From Paludibacterium sp. B53371 (GTDB lineage: Bacteria > Pseudomonadota > Gammaproteobacteria > Burkholderiales > Chromobacteriaceae), in NCBI RefSeq assembly GCF_018802765.1, contig NZ_CP069163.1:2304311-2368310 (forward strand): 64,000 nucleotides of DNA. The letters are read 5' to 3'. The translations under genes and the position numbers were made by a program. The notes beneath the pieces were generated by a model, which ran no database searches, was not told the origin of the DNA, and was given only the letters and a program-made list of their open reading frames with translations. How positions within the stretch are numbered: the first letter of the stretch is position 1; every line of letters begins with the position of its first letter. This document shows positions 17,092 to 30,782 of the stretch, one piece after another.

Positions 17092-17109
17092 TGTCGCCAT
17101 CAGGCGACA
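17092..17109. promoter_or_regulatory. GlrR-type upstream activating site
   Basis: TGTC-GCCATCAGGC-GACA is a perfect TGTC-N10-GACA, the site reported for E. coli GlrR, and forms an 8-bp inverted repeat TTGTCGCC/GGCGACAA. Its centre is about 98 bases upstream of the predicted sigma-54 start, a normal enhancer distance. Further half-sites, TGTCGCC at 17069 and GGCGACC at 17115, flank it and may help hexamer loading. Confidence 0.75.
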
Positions 17110-17143
17110 AGCCAGGCGACCAAATCATTATCTTGTTGATCTG

Positions 17144-17178
17144 AAAAGAAAAAAGGCTGTCGTCAATCGACGACAACC
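17144..17178 (-). terminator. Intrinsic terminator after glrR
   Basis: GGCTGTCGTC (17155-17164) pairs with GACGACAACC (17169-17178; one G-T pair) around AATC. The minus strand then runs TTTTTTCTTTTC. It ends the glrK-qseG-glrR operon and isolates the BON-domain gene. Confidence 0.9.
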
Positions 17179-17198
17179 TTTTCCGGCAAGCAGATCAC

Positions 17199-18542
17199 TC
17201 AGCCCTGAGCCTTGAAACTGGCGGCATCCAGCTCATGCCGCTGCAACAGCCGGTAGAATTCCGTCCGGTTACGTTCAGCCAGCCGCGCCGCATCGGCCAC
17301 ATTACCCCCGGTCAATCGCAGCAGACGCTCCAGATAATCACGCTCCGTCTGGCGGCGGAACTCGGCCAGCGAGGGAATGGCATCGGACTCTTCGCTCACA
17401 GACTTCTGCACCTGGGCCAGGGTGACCACCGGCCCGGAACACAGCACACAGCACTGCTCGACCACATTGGCCAACTGGCGGATATTCCCCGGCCAGCGCG
17501 AGGACGACAGAAAGGCCAGCGCCTCCGGGGCAAACACCGGCAGGGGACGCTGGTAGCGTTGCGCAACCTGGCTGAGAAAATGTTGCGCCAGCAGCGGGAT
17601 GTCTTCGCGCCGCTCGGCCAGCGGCGGCAAATTCAGCGTCACCACATTGAGCCGGTAAAACAGATCTTCGCGGAACTGGCCTTCGCGCATCAGGGTTTCC
17701 AGATCGCGGTGGGTGGCAGAAACCACCCGGATATCTACCGCACGAGCCCGCGCCGAGCCCACCGGGCGGACTTCACGATCCTGCAGCAGGCGCAGCAGTT
17801 TCACCTGCAGTGCCAGTGGCATGTCACCGATCTCGTCCAGAAACAAGGTGCCGCCATCGGCTTCCAGTACCAGCCCCTGATGCCTGGCCGAGGCACCGGT
17901 AAAGGCGCCTTTTTCGTGACCGAACAACTCGCTTTCCAGCAAATTCTCCGGAATGGCGCCACAGTTCACCGCCACGAACGGCCCCTGACTGCGTGCGCTG
18001 CAGCGATGCAGCGCACGAGCCAGCACCTCCTTGCCGGTTCCGCTCTCGCCGCGGATCAGCACACTGGCATCGGTGGCCGCCACCATGCGCGTCTGGGCCA
18101 GCAGCTCGGCCATTTGCGGACTGCGGGAAATCATGCCGCCCTGCCAGTCCTGCGGCGCCTGTTCGGCCACCTGCCCCCCCGATGCCACCAGGGCCTGCTC
18201 GATCTTGGCCAGCAGCTCGCGCCCTTCAAAAGGTTTGACCAGGTAGCCGAAGACGCCGCGGCCAACGGCCTCGAGGGCATCCGGCACCGTCCCGAAGGCG
18301 GTGAGAATGATCACCGGCAACGAGGGGAACCGCCGGCGGACCGCTTCGAACAAGCCGAGGCCATCCATGCCGGGCAGGTGCCAGTCGGTCACCAGCACAT
18401 CGACACGGTGGGATGCCACGACATTCAAGGCGGCTTCGGCACTGGCGACCGCCTCGACCTGATGCCCGGCAGCCGTCAGGCGCATGCTGACCAGACGCAG
18501 CAGATCGGCATCATCATCGACCAGCAGGATCTGTGCACTCAT
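17199..18542 (-). CDS. glrR: Sigma-54-dependent response regulator GlrR/QseF
   Basis: The 447-residue enhancer-binding protein has three parts. The receiver domain (1-118) holds phospho-acceptor Asp53 in VTDWHLPGMDG and the late lysine in LVKPF. The AAA+ domain (137-370) has Walker A GESGTGKE near 165 and the sigma-54 contact loop GAFTGA near 212. A Fis-type helix-turn-helix closes it (GGNVADAARLAERNRTEFYR). Its gene overlaps the QseG-like gene (ATGA) after the kinase gene. The target site and sigma-54 promoter just downstream support the GlrR assignment. Confidence 0.9.
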   Translation of the reverse strand: MSAQILLVDDDADLLRLVSMRLTAAGHQVEAVASAEAALNVVASHRVDVLVTDWHLPGMDGLGLFEAVRRRFPSLPVIILTAFGTVPDALEAVGRGVFGYLVKPFEGRELLAKIEQALVASGGQVAEQAPQDWQGGMISRSPQMAELLAQTRMVAATDASVLIRGESGTGKEVLARALHRCSARSQGPFVAVNCGAIPENLLESELFGHEKGAFTGASARHQGLVLEADGGTLFLDEIGDMPLALQVKLLRLLQDREVRPVGSARARAVDIRVVSATHRDLETLMREGQFREDLFYRLNVVTLNLPPLAERREDIPLLAQHFLSQVAQRYQRPLPVFAPEALAFLSSSRWPGNIRQLANVVEQCCVLCSGPVVTLAQVQKSVSEESDAIPSLAEFRRQTERDYLERLLRLTGGNVADAARLAERNRTEFYRLLQRHELDAASFKAQG

Positions 18543-19039
18543 GAGCCGGCCCCCGGTTTGCGGGTGCTTTTACGTGCCATGCTCTTTTCCAGCGCGGTCA
18601 ACGCGGTAATCTTGGCGTTCAGATCGTCAATGCGCTGCTGCTGATCACGGATCTGGGACGACAATTTGTCGGCGCGCTCGTCCGCCCGGCGTCGCTCGCT
18701 CAGTTGCCGGTCCAGCAGCGCGGCCAGTCCGGCCAGTGCAGTGTCCCGCTGTACCTCGGTACCATTGAGCACGCTGTCCACCAGACTGCGCGCCCGCGCG
18801 AGGTCGGTCTTGCTATCCGACTGGGTGATAATCTGTGCCGCCAGTTTGAGCCGGTCTGCCGCACACACGGCCTTGGTGCTGTTAAAGGCGACGCGCGGCT
18901 CGCGCAGCCCGGACAGGGCCCAGTCGGCATCATGGCAAAACAGTTCCGGCATGCGGGCCTGTTGCGCGCGCGTACTGTTCCAGGCACAGCCGGCCAGCAA
19001 CAGCAAAGCCGCCAGGGAAGTAGATCTAAGCAAAGTCAT
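18539..19039 (-). CDS. qseG: QseG-like outer-membrane lipoprotein
   Basis: The 166-residue protein has a lipoprotein signal peptide ending LLLAGC (Cys about residue 18), a middle region with two cysteines and a C-terminal coiled coil rich in Arg/Asp/Gln (about residues 110-150). In enteric bacteria QseG sits between glrK and glrR and links the kinase to the outer membrane; the gene order is the same here, while sequence similarity is modest. The ATG at 19039 overlaps the glrK stop; an upstream GTG at 19066 is less likely. Confidence 0.7.
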   Translation of the reverse strand: MTLLRSTSLAALLLLAGCAWNSTRAQQARMPELFCHDADWALSGLREPRVAFNSTKAVCAADRLKLAAQIITQSDSKTDLARARSLVDSVLNGTEVQRDTALAGLAALLDRQLSERRRADERADKLSSQIRDQQQRIDDLNAKITALTALEKSMARKSTRKPGAGS

Positions 19040-20460
19040 GTTGTTTTTCCATTTTCCGGCCACCACAGCTCGAAACAGGCTCCCGGGCCAGTCGATGCCA
19101 CCAGGCGGACATCGCCCCCCATCAACTGGGCAAAAGTGCGAGCCATGGTCAGGCCAATTCCCGATCCGGCCGACTCTCCTTGCGGAGGCTTGCCGCTATA
19201 GAACGGGTCGAAAATGCGATCGACCTCGGCCGGGCTGACGCCTGGCCCCTGGTCGCTCACCTGAATGTAAATGCAGTCGCGTTCGCGACGTGCCTGCAAT
19301 GTGATTTCCCCGCCGATGGGAGAAAAGCGGATAGCATTGATCAGCAGATTGTCGAGAATGGTCTGTACCTTGTGCTCATCCCCCTGCACCTGCTCGACCT
19401 CCAGCGCGGAACGAATGCGCAACTGTCGACGCTCGATCAGGGCAAGCCAGTCATGCTCGCGGCACGCCAGCAGTTGTGGCAGGGAGAAGGGACGAAAAAT
19501 GACCTGCTGTCCAAGCCAGCGTGCCACATCATGCTTGAGCAGGGTTTCCACGCGGGAACGCAGGGTCACCACATTGCTCTGCTGGATGGCGATGATTTCG
19601 CGCTGCGCCTGGTTGAGCGGGCCGGGCACTTCGTCGGCCAGCAGGGCGGAGGCCTCACTGATGGCCGCCAGCGGCGTTTTCAGTTCATGAGAGACCTGAC
19701 GGAAGAAACTGGCTTTTTCCGATTCCAGCTGCTCCAGACGTCGGTCCAGACCAGCCAGTGCGTCGGCCAGATCGCGCACATCACTGGGACCGGCCACTTG
19801 CCAGGACTGTCCACGCACACCTTGCGCCAGCCGACCGATGCGTTGCCGCAATTTGCCCAGCGGCGCGAACAGGATGTAGCCCAGAATCATCGCCAGCATC
19901 AGGGCCAGCAACAGCGAGAACAATGCCAGACGATTGGCTTCGGCGTGCTGCTGGCGCAGGCTGTCGGCCCACTGGCGCCGCTCGACCTGCACCTGACGCC
20001 GCAGGCGCAATTCCATCTGGGCATGGTTGCTGCTCAGGGCATCGAACTGCGCGACCACCCGATCACTTTCCGGCGGAGAAGAGGCATCCAGCCAGGACTG
20101 CAGCAATTGCACCCGCTGCTGGTCGTCGCGCAGCAGACTCCCCAGCACCGGGTCCGGTACCTCTGCCAGTGTATTCGCCGGCGTTGCCAGATCCTGAGCA
20201 AAGCTCTGCGACAGCTGCAGCAGGGCCGGATCCTGCAACAACAGCCATTGCCGCATGCTGCGCTCGAGGTGCTCCTCCCGGTCTGACAGCGTGCGCAGAG
20301 CCTGCTGCCAGCGATCGATATTCGCCATGCGCGCCTCGGCCTGGAAAGCCAGCTGGTCGAGTTGCCACCACATGCGGACCAGTGCCAGTGAAGGCAGCAT
20401 GGTGACCAGCAGCAATGAGCAAACCAGCAGGGTGCGGAAAGAGACGGGTAAACGCAACAT
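19036..20460 (-). CDS. glrK: Sensor histidine kinase GlrK/QseE
   Basis: A 474-residue inner-membrane kinase. One helix near residues 7-28, a periplasmic helical domain to about 165, and a second helix (LALFSLLLALMLAMILGYI) are followed by a HAMP linker, the dimer/phosphorylation motif FFRQVSHELKTPLAAISEA and a HATPase domain with N (NLLINAIRF), G1 (DQGPG) and G2 (GSGIGL) boxes. It should phosphorylate GlrR. ATG 20460 was chosen for the GAGGA site 6 bases upstream. The gene is the first of its operon and lies 140 bases downstream of the rRNA terminator. Confidence 0.88.
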   Translation of the reverse strand: MLRLPVSFRTLLVCSLLLVTMLPSLALVRMWWQLDQLAFQAEARMANIDRWQQALRTLSDREEHLERSMRQWLLLQDPALLQLSQSFAQDLATPANTLAEVPDPVLGSLLRDDQQRVQLLQSWLDASSPPESDRVVAQFDALSSNHAQMELRLRRQVQVERRQWADSLRQQHAEANRLALFSLLLALMLAMILGYILFAPLGKLRQRIGRLAQGVRGQSWQVAGPSDVRDLADALAGLDRRLEQLESEKASFFRQVSHELKTPLAAISEASALLADEVPGPLNQAQREIIAIQQSNVVTLRSRVETLLKHDVARWLGQQVIFRPFSLPQLLACREHDWLALIERRQLRIRSALEVEQVQGDEHKVQTILDNLLINAIRFSPIGGEITLQARRERDCIYIQVSDQGPGVSPAEVDRIFDPFYSGKPPQGESAGSGIGLTMARTFAQLMGGDVRLVASTGPGACFELWWPENGKTT

Positions 20461-20599
20461 GGACATCCTCACGGAACGTTCGAGCCAGGCAGACACGACG
20501 AATCAGAATTTTACGCAAAGATGCAGCATGATTCAGAACAATCTTCCTCAGCCCCGCCCTGTATGGCTGACAGCCGAAGCCATCGCGGCACCACAAAGC

Positions 20600-20628
20600 A
20601 AAAAGCCCAGACCTGAGGTCTGGGCTTT
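20600..20628 (-). terminator. Intrinsic terminator of the rRNA operon
   Basis: AAAGCCCAGACC (20602-20613) pairs perfectly with GGTCTGGGCTTT (20617-20628) around TGA; on the minus strand the stem runs straight into a T5 tract. It lies about 10 bases past the 5S 3' end. Confidence 0.92.
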
Positions 20629-20637
20629 GCATGGGGA

Positions 20638-20754
20638 GTCTGGCAGTGTCCTACTTTCACACGGCGAATGCCGCACTATCATCGGCGCTAAGGCGTTTCA
20701 CGGTCCTGTTCGGGATGGGAAGGCGTGGGACCACCTCGCTATGGCCGCCAGACA
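20638..20754 (-). rRNA. rrf: 5S ribosomal RNA
   Basis: On the minus strand the RNA begins TGTCTGGCGGCCATAGCGAGG and contains the standard 5S segments CCCATCCCGAACAGG and GCCGATGATAGT, ending GACACTGCCAGACT. The two ends pair (TGTCTGGC with GCCAGACT). Length about 117 bases; the exact 3' end may differ by one or two bases. It is the last gene of the operon. Confidence 0.95.
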
Positions 20755-20827
20755 TAAACTGTCTACAAACTGCAGAAGCCGTTTGGTTTGAATTCGTATG
20801 TATCGGGCACAAAGCCCATCAAATGAT

Positions 20828-25516
<4,689 letters not shown>

Positions 25517-25640
25517 ATCTCTATGCTTTTCGTACTATCTGGCACGCAAGGACTTCAAAAGAACCCCGTAAGGTTTTTTTCTGTCTCTTGCAGTGCAAGT
25601 GTCGGTCTCTCCCGGCACTCACACCTATCGGTTGTTCGTT

Positions 25641-25653
25641 TTGTTAAAGAGCG
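25641..25653 (-). promoter_or_regulatory. boxA antitermination site in the rrn leader
   Basis: The minus strand reads CGCTCTTTAACAA, close to the E. coli rrn boxA TGCTCTTTAACAA that loads NusB-NusE. It lies about 30 bases into the transcript from the P1 promoter. Confidence 0.8.
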
Positions 25654-25684
25654 GTGCTGCGTTGTTGCTGCAGCGAGGAGGCGA

Positions 25685-25713
25685 ACTATACCGGCCGGAC
25701 GCAGGGTCGTCAA
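25685..25713 (-). promoter_or_regulatory. Ribosomal RNA P1 promoter
   Basis: TTGACG (25713-25708) and TATAGT (25690-25685) are spaced by 17 bases on the minus strand, followed by a GC-rich discriminator-like TCGCCTCC. T-rich and A-rich runs upstream may act as an UP element. It drives the 16S-23S-5S operon with a leader of about 160 bases. Confidence 0.85.
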
Positions 25714-25768
25714 CACCCTTTCTGACAAAAAACGGTAACTTTACGCTAAGCCACTGAAGAAAAAGGCA

Positions 25769-25799
25769 ATAAAAAAAACGGCGGGCTGCGCCCGCCGTT
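25769..25799 (-). terminator. Intrinsic terminator after rnr
   Basis: AACGGCGGGC (25777-25786) pairs perfectly with GCCCGCCGTT (25790-25799) around TGC, followed on the minus strand by eight T residues. It insulates the rRNA promoter from rnr transcription. Confidence 0.95.
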
Positions 25800-25815
25800 G
25801 ATCTCTTTCTCCGTC

Positions 25816-28053
25816 CTACTTGCTGCCCCGCTTGCTGCGTGGTTTGGCAGCCGGTTTTCCTGCCGCCGGCGCGCTGCCACTGGCCGGCCGCTCCTGCACC
25901 AGCTGGAAGTCGATCTTCGAACTTTCCAGATCCGCGCGCACTACCTTGACCGTCAGCGGATCGCCCAGCTGATAGCGCATGCCGCTCTTCTCGCCCACGA
26001 TGGCCTGAATGTCCTTGCGGAAGTGGAAGTAGTCCTTGCCCAGCTCGGAGATGTGCACCAGCCCCTCGACATAGACATCATCCAGCAGGACAAACACCCC
26101 GAAGCTGGTGACGGCATTGATCTTGCCCTTGAATACCTCGCCGACCTTGTCGCGCATGTAATAGGTCTTGAGCCAGGACTCGACATCGCGACTGGCATCA
26201 TCGGCACGCCGCTCGGTCATCGAGCAATGCTCGCCCAGCACCGGCCATTTGCCTGGCTTGTAAGTCTCGCTGCGCAGGATGGCCTTGATGGTTCGATGCA
26301 CCAGCAGGTCGGGATAACGACGGATTGGCGAGGTGAAGTGGGTATAGGCCTCATAAGCCAGACCGAAGTGGCCGGCATTGTCCGGGGTATAGACGGCCTG
26401 CTGCATGGAGCGCAGCAACATGGTCTGCAGCATCAGGGCATCCGGCCGGCTGCGGATCTTGTCGGCCAGGTCGGCATAGTCCTTGGCACTGGGCTTTTCG
26501 CCGCCGCCCAGTGTCAGGCCGGCCAGACGCAGATAGGACTGCAGGTTTTCCAGACGATCAGCAGTCGGACCTTCATGCACGCGATACAGACATTTGTGCT
26601 TGTGCTCGCGGATGAATTCGGCGGCACAGACGTTGGCGGCCAGCATGCATTCTTCAATCAGTCGGTGGGCATGATTGCGCACCACCGGGACGATGCGGTC
26701 GATCTTGCCGTTGTCGTTGAAGATCATCTGGGTTTCGGTGGTATCAAAGTCGATGGCGCCACGCTTCTCCCGTGCAGCCAGCAGCACCTGGAACAGCTCA
26801 TACAGCGTCTGCAGCTGATCCATCAGCGGCGTCGTTCCGCCCTCGCTCAGCCAGGACCAGACCTGGTTATAGGTCAGGCGAGCGCGCGAACGCATCACGG
26901 CCGGGTAGAAACGGTAGCTCTTGACCTGACCCTTGGCATTGACCTGCATGTCGCACACCATGCACAGGCGCTCGACATCCGGATTCAGCGAACAGATGCC
27001 ATTGGACAGTGCCTCGGGCAGCATGGGGATCACCCGGCGCGGGAAATACACCGAGGTGCCCCGCTCGTAGGCGTCATGATCCAGCGCATCGCCCGGCTGG
27101 ACATAGTGACTGACATCGGCAATCGCCACCACCAGACGGAAACCCTTGCCGACGCGCTCGGCATACACGGCGTCATCGAAGTCACGCGCGGTTTCACCAT
27201 CAATGGTGACCAGCGGCAGGTCGCGCAGATCGACACGGTCTTTCAGATCCAGCTTGCGCACCTTGGCGGGCGTCTTTTTCGCCTGGGCCTCGGCGGCGTC
27301 GCTGAACCGATGGGGCAGCGCGTGCTTGCGCAGGGCAATTTCGATTTCCATGCCCGGGTCGGCGTAATCGCCAAGGATCTCCAGCACCCGGCCAATGGCC
27401 TGACGATGGCTGTCCGGCTGCACCAGGATTTCTGCCATCACCACCTGACCGTGCCGGGCCTTGCCCTCTCCCCCCTGCTCGATCAGGATATCCTGGTTAA
27501 TGCGACGGTCCTCCGCCACCACAAACCAGACTCCCCGTTCTGCATAGATACGTCCGACCACCTGATTGACGGCCCGGTCCAGCACCTCGGCAACACTGCC
27601 CTCGGTACGACCGCGGCGATCCGTACCGGTAATGCGCACCATGACCCGGTCGCCATGCAGGACCTTGTGCATTTCGCGTTCGGACAGGAAGATATCTTCC
27701 CCCTCCCCGTCCTCCGGCACGGCAAAGCCGTAACCGTCACGATGCCCCATGACCTTGCACTTCACCAGATCCAGCTTTTTGGAAATACAGACCGCACCCT
27801 TGCGGTTGATGATGATCTGACCCGCGCGCTCCATGGCGCCCAGGCGACGATCAAAGAACTCCCGCTCCGAGCGATGGATCGACAACATCTGCGCCAGCTC
27901 GTCGGGAAACAGCGGCACCCCCTGCTCGGCAAGAATGGAGAGCAGATACTCACGACTCGGCAAGGGATTGGAATATTTGAGTTTTTCGCGTTCAAGATAA
28001 GGATCTTGCTGGCGAAGCGTCGGCGTTTTGGATTTTTTTTGTTTCGCGACCAT
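25816..28053 (-). CDS. rnr: Ribonuclease R
   Basis: The 745-residue 3'-to-5' exoribonuclease degrades structured RNA. Order of parts: a basic start with winged-helix-like domain, cold-shock domains (MGHRDGYGFAVPEDGEG), the RNB catalytic domain with metal ligands in TIDGETARDFDDAVYAE, an S1 domain (GEVFKGKINAVTSFGVFVLLDDVYVEGLVHIS) and a Lys/Arg-rich tail. The open frame runs to 28128, but ATG 28053 has an AGAGG site. The start overlaps, on the other strand, the promoter of the tRNA-Leu genes. Confidence 0.95.
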   Translation of the reverse strand: MVAKQKKSKTPTLRQQDPYLEREKLKYSNPLPSREYLLSILAEQGVPLFPDELAQMLSIHRSEREFFDRRLGAMERAGQIIINRKGAVCISKKLDLVKCKVMGHRDGYGFAVPEDGEGEDIFLSEREMHKVLHGDRVMVRITGTDRRGRTEGSVAEVLDRAVNQVVGRIYAERGVWFVVAEDRRINQDILIEQGGEGKARHGQVVMAEILVQPDSHRQAIGRVLEILGDYADPGMEIEIALRKHALPHRFSDAAEAQAKKTPAKVRKLDLKDRVDLRDLPLVTIDGETARDFDDAVYAERVGKGFRLVVAIADVSHYVQPGDALDHDAYERGTSVYFPRRVIPMLPEALSNGICSLNPDVERLCMVCDMQVNAKGQVKSYRFYPAVMRSRARLTYNQVWSWLSEGGTTPLMDQLQTLYELFQVLLAAREKRGAIDFDTTETQMIFNDNGKIDRIVPVVRNHAHRLIEECMLAANVCAAEFIREHKHKCLYRVHEGPTADRLENLQSYLRLAGLTLGGGEKPSAKDYADLADKIRSRPDALMLQTMLLRSMQQAVYTPDNAGHFGLAYEAYTHFTSPIRRYPDLLVHRTIKAILRSETYKPGKWPVLGEHCSMTERRADDASRDVESWLKTYYMRDKVGEVFKGKINAVTSFGVFVLLDDVYVEGLVHISELGKDYFHFRKDIQAIVGEKSGMRYQLGDPLTVKVVRADLESSKIDFQLVQERPASGSAPAAGKPAAKPRSKRGSK

Positions 28054-28080
28054 TGACATCCTCTGTAAGGTCAATATAAT
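28053..28080 (+). promoter_or_regulatory. Promoter of the tandem tRNA-Leu genes
   Basis: TTGACA (28053-28058) and TATAAT (28075-28080) are both perfect, with a 16-base spacer. Transcription would start near 28087, 42 bases before the first tRNA. The -35 box overlaps the rnr start codon on the other strand. Confidence 0.85.
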
Positions 28081-28128
28081 TCGCACTTCGTTGCAGCGCG
28101 AGTCGCTGCGATGATACAGCATAAGCAA

Positions 28129-28215
28129 GCCCAGGTGGCGGAATTGGTAGACGCACTAGGTTCAGGTCCTAGCGGTGGCAACACTGTGGAAGTTCGAGTC
28201 TTCTCCTGGGCACCA
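28129..28215 (+). tRNA. tRNA-Leu(CAG), copy 1
   Basis: An 87-base class II tRNA. The acceptor GCCCAGG pairs with CCTGGGC and is followed by genomic A-CCA. The anticodon loop TTCAGGT gives CAG (28163-28165), which reads CUG. A long variable arm (around CGGTGGCAACACTG) is typical of tRNA-Leu. It shares a transcript with copy 2, 45 bases downstream. Confidence 0.96.
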
Positions 28216-28260
28216 GCTGATTATAATCGCCGGTGCCGTGCTGTAGGAAAATTTAGGTAT

Positions 28261-28347
28261 GCCCAGGTGGCGGAATTGGTAGACGCACTAGGTTCAGGTC
28301 CTAGCGGTGGCAACACTGTGGAAGTTCGAGTCTTCTCCTGGGCACCA
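28261..28347 (+). tRNA. tRNA-Leu(CAG), copy 2
   Basis: Identical to copy 1 across all 87 bases, including the encoded CCA end; anticodon CAG at 28295-28297. It is followed after 9 bases by an intrinsic terminator. Confidence 0.96.
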
Positions 28348-28356
28348 AATCAAAAC

Positions 28357-28378
28357 AACCCGCATTCGCGGGTTTTTT
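28357..28378 (+). terminator. Intrinsic terminator of the tandem tRNA-Leu unit
   Basis: AACCCGC and GCGGGTT pair around a 4-base ATTC loop and are followed by TTTTTT. Confidence 0.88.
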
Positions 28379-28463
28379 GTTGCCCGCCGTTTTTGCATCC
28401 GGCAGATTGCCTTTTCCCCATCGCTGATTCATCCTCGCTGCATTGTCTTGCGGAGGTTCCATC

Positions 28464-29516
28464 ATGCCCACCCCCCCTACCCTGAATGTCGCGCTCTCCG
28501 GCTATGGTTATGCCGGCAAAACCTTTCACGCTCCCCTGATCAGCGCCACGCCCGGCCTGACCCTGCACACGATTGTCAGCCGCCGCGAACAGGAGGTGAA
28601 GGCAGAGCGTCCGGGCAGCCAGGTCGTCCCGCATCTCGAGCAGGCACTGCATGACCCGGCCATTGATCTGGTGGTGATCGCCAGCCCGAACGAACTGCAT
28701 TTCCCCCAGGCGCGTGCTGCCCTGCTGGCCGGCAAACATGTCGTGGTAGACAAACCCTTCACCACCACGCTGGACGAAGCATTGCGCCTGCATGCCCTGG
28801 CCGGCGAGACACAACGTCTGTTGTCGGTCTTCCACAACCGCCGCTGGGATTCGGACTTCCTGGCCCTGCGCACCCTTCTCGAGCAGGACACACTCGGACG
28901 CATCAGCCGCTTCGAGTCACGCTTCGACCGCTATCGCCCCCAGACCCGCCAGCGCTGGCGCGAGGAGGACCGCCCGGGCGCGGGCCTGTGGTATGACCTC
29001 GGCGCCCATCTGGTCGATCAGGCGATCCATTTGTTCGGGCTGCCGCTGGCTGTACACGGCATGTTGCTGCGCCAGAGAGAAGGGGCTCAGGTGGATGACT
29101 GCTTCGATGTCCGGTTGCGTTATCCGGATTTCGTTGCCAGCCTGCAGGCAGGCTGCCTGGTGCCGGGAGGTTCGCCGCGCCTGACGGTGCACGGCAGCAG
29201 GGCCAGCTATGTGAAATATGGGATGGATACCCAGGAGGCCGCCCTGAAACAGGGCCAGACACCGGACAGCGAGTCCTTCGGGGTCGACGGGCAAACTGCC
29301 CTGCTGTGGCAGGCGGATGGCGACAGCGCGAGCGAAACCCGTCTGACCACGCCCAGAGGTCGCTACGTCGACTATTACACCGCCGTGCGCCAGGCCATCC
29401 TCGGCCATGGCCCGAATCCGGTCACGGCACTCGAGGCGGCACAGGTCATTCAGGTCATCGAGGCGGTACAGGTCAGCCAGCGCGAGGGGCGGGAAGTCAC
29501 CCTGGACACCTTCTGA
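28464..29516 (+). CDS. Gfo/Idh/MocA family oxidoreductase (YdgJ-like)
   Basis: The 350-residue protein has a Rossmann NAD(P) domain starting LNVALSGYGYAGKTFHAPLI, then the family marks VVIASPNELHFPQARAAL and GKHVVVDKPF (catalytic-region lysine in the EKP-like motif), and a dimerising beta-sheet domain with FHNRRWDSDF and WYDLGAHLVDQ. It closely resembles YdgJ of E. coli. Family members oxidise or reduce sugars and inositols; the substrate here is unknown. ATG 28464 has a GGAGG site. It converges with pncB, the stops lying 5 bases apart. Confidence 0.88.
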   Translation: MPTPPTLNVALSGYGYAGKTFHAPLISATPGLTLHTIVSRREQEVKAERPGSQVVPHLEQALHDPAIDLVVIASPNELHFPQARAALLAGKHVVVDKPFTTTLDEALRLHALAGETQRLLSVFHNRRWDSDFLALRTLLEQDTLGRISRFESRFDRYRPQTRQRWREEDRPGAGLWYDLGAHLVDQAIHLFGLPLAVHGMLLRQREGAQVDDCFDVRLRYPDFVASLQAGCLVPGGSPRLTVHGSRASYVKYGMDTQEAALKQGQTPDSESFGVDGQTALLWQADGDSASETRLTTPRGRYVDYYTAVRQAILGHGPNPVTALEAAQVIQVIEAVQVSQREGREVTLDTF

Positions 29517-29521
29517 TGGTT

Positions 29522-30730
29522 TCAGCCGACGGCAGGATGCTGAAAGACCTGACGCAGATAAGCCAGAAAGGTTTCATCGCTGCACAGCGTCTTGCCCGGC
29601 GCGTCCGAGAGCTTGGCCACCGGCTGGTCATTACAGTTGACCAGCTTCATCACAATATTGAGCGGTTCCAGCCCGAGATCATTGGTCAGGTGGGTTCCGA
29701 TGCCAAAAGCCACCTGAATGCGGCCGGCGAAATGTGCATGTAGCGCCAGTGCCGCCTCCACGGTCAGACCATCCGAGAACACCAGACGCTTGGTCATGGG
29801 ATTGATGCGCAGCTTGCGGTAATGGGCAATCGCCTTTTCGCCCCATTCGTAGGGATCACCCGAGTCATGGCGCAGCCCGTCGAACAGCTTGGCAAAGTAG
29901 AGATCGAAGTCCGCCAGGAAGGCGTCCATGCCCACCACATCGGTCAGGGCAATGCCCAAATCACCACGAAACTCATGCACCCAGCCCTCCAGGGCAGCTT
30001 TCTGGAAGTCGCGCAGACGACTGCCGAAGGCCTGATGCGCCTGCAGATACTCATGGGCCATGGTGCCAATCGGCACCAGCCCGAAGCGCATGGCCTGATA
30101 GACATTCGAGGTCCCCTTGAATGCCTGGGGCAGCGCCTTCTGCAGGGTCTCGACCACTTCATCGTGCCAGCGTGCACTATAGCGCCGCCGCAGACCAAAA
30201 TCGGAAAAGGCAAAGCTGGCGGCATCGCCCTGTGCATCCAGCGACGGACGCAGCCGTGCAATCTTGTCCGCCAGGCGTTGCCGCCCCTGCGCGAGAATGG
30301 CTGACTCCCGGCCGCGACTCAGACGGCGGAAATACAGCTCGTTGACGATATACAGCACGAAGATTTCAAAACCCATGACATGCACCAGCGGGCCACGGGC
30401 ACGAATCATCAGCGACTCTCCTTCCACCCCGGTTTCAATGAAGCGGCGCTGAAAGCGGAACACATTGAGAAAATCGACGAAATCGCTCTTCAGGTAACGC
30501 AGCGTGCTGAGGTAGTCCAGCTCCTGCTGGGTAAACAGCATATTGCACAGATGATCCAGCTCCCGGTCCAGCTCGGCCTTCAGCTCGGTCAGCGGGTAGT
30601 GCGGATGGTTGCGACAGACGAACGCATACTCGGCCGTCGCACCAGGATGCTGGTGCAACAGGGCCTGCCACATGGTGAACTTGTACAGATCATTTTCCAG
30701 CAAGCTGCGTACAACGAATTGCGATGACAT
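29522..30730 (-). CDS. pncB: Nicotinate phosphoribosyltransferase
   Basis: The 402-residue enzyme joins nicotinate to PRPP to give nicotinate mononucleotide in the NAD salvage route. It starts [24 protein letters not shown]; later marks include [42 protein letters not shown] and [13 protein letters not shown], typical of PncB, with the autophosphorylated histidine expected near TMAHEY or ARWHDE. ATG 30730 has a GGAG site; the frame extends to 30772. It is transcribed alone. Confidence 0.93.
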   Translation of the reverse strand: MSSQFVVRSLLENDLYKFTMWQALLHQHPGATAEYAFVCRNHPHYPLTELKAELDRELDHLCNMLFTQQELDYLSTLRYLKSDFVDFLNVFRFQRRFIETGVEGESLMIRARGPLVHVMGFEIFVLYIVNELYFRRLSRGRESAILAQGRQRLADKIARLRPSLDAQGDAASFAFSDFGLRRRYSARWHDEVVETLQKALPQAFKGTSNVYQAMRFGLVPIGTMAHEYLQAHQAFGSRLRDFQKAALEGWVHEFRGDLGIALTDVVGMDAFLADFDLYFAKLFDGLRHDSGDPYEWGEKAIAHYRKLRINPMTKRLVFSDGLTVEAALALHAHFAGRIQVAFGIGTHLTNDLGLEPLNIVMKLVNCNDQPVAKLSDAPGKTLCSDETFLAYLRQVFQHPAVG

Positions 30731-30782
30731 CGAGGTCTCCAGATCCATGGGGCTGCCAGCGCAATTTATCATGCGAGACGGG

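Noticed and set aside
18540-19066. Earlier GTG start of the QseG-like lipoprotein
   Set aside because: The extra nine residues would sit before the lipoprotein signal peptide, and ATG 19039 is coupled to the glrK stop.
25798-28056. A 752-codon open frame opposite rnr
   Set aside because: It mirrors the RNase R gene and has no family features; the rnr frame carries all catalytic motifs.
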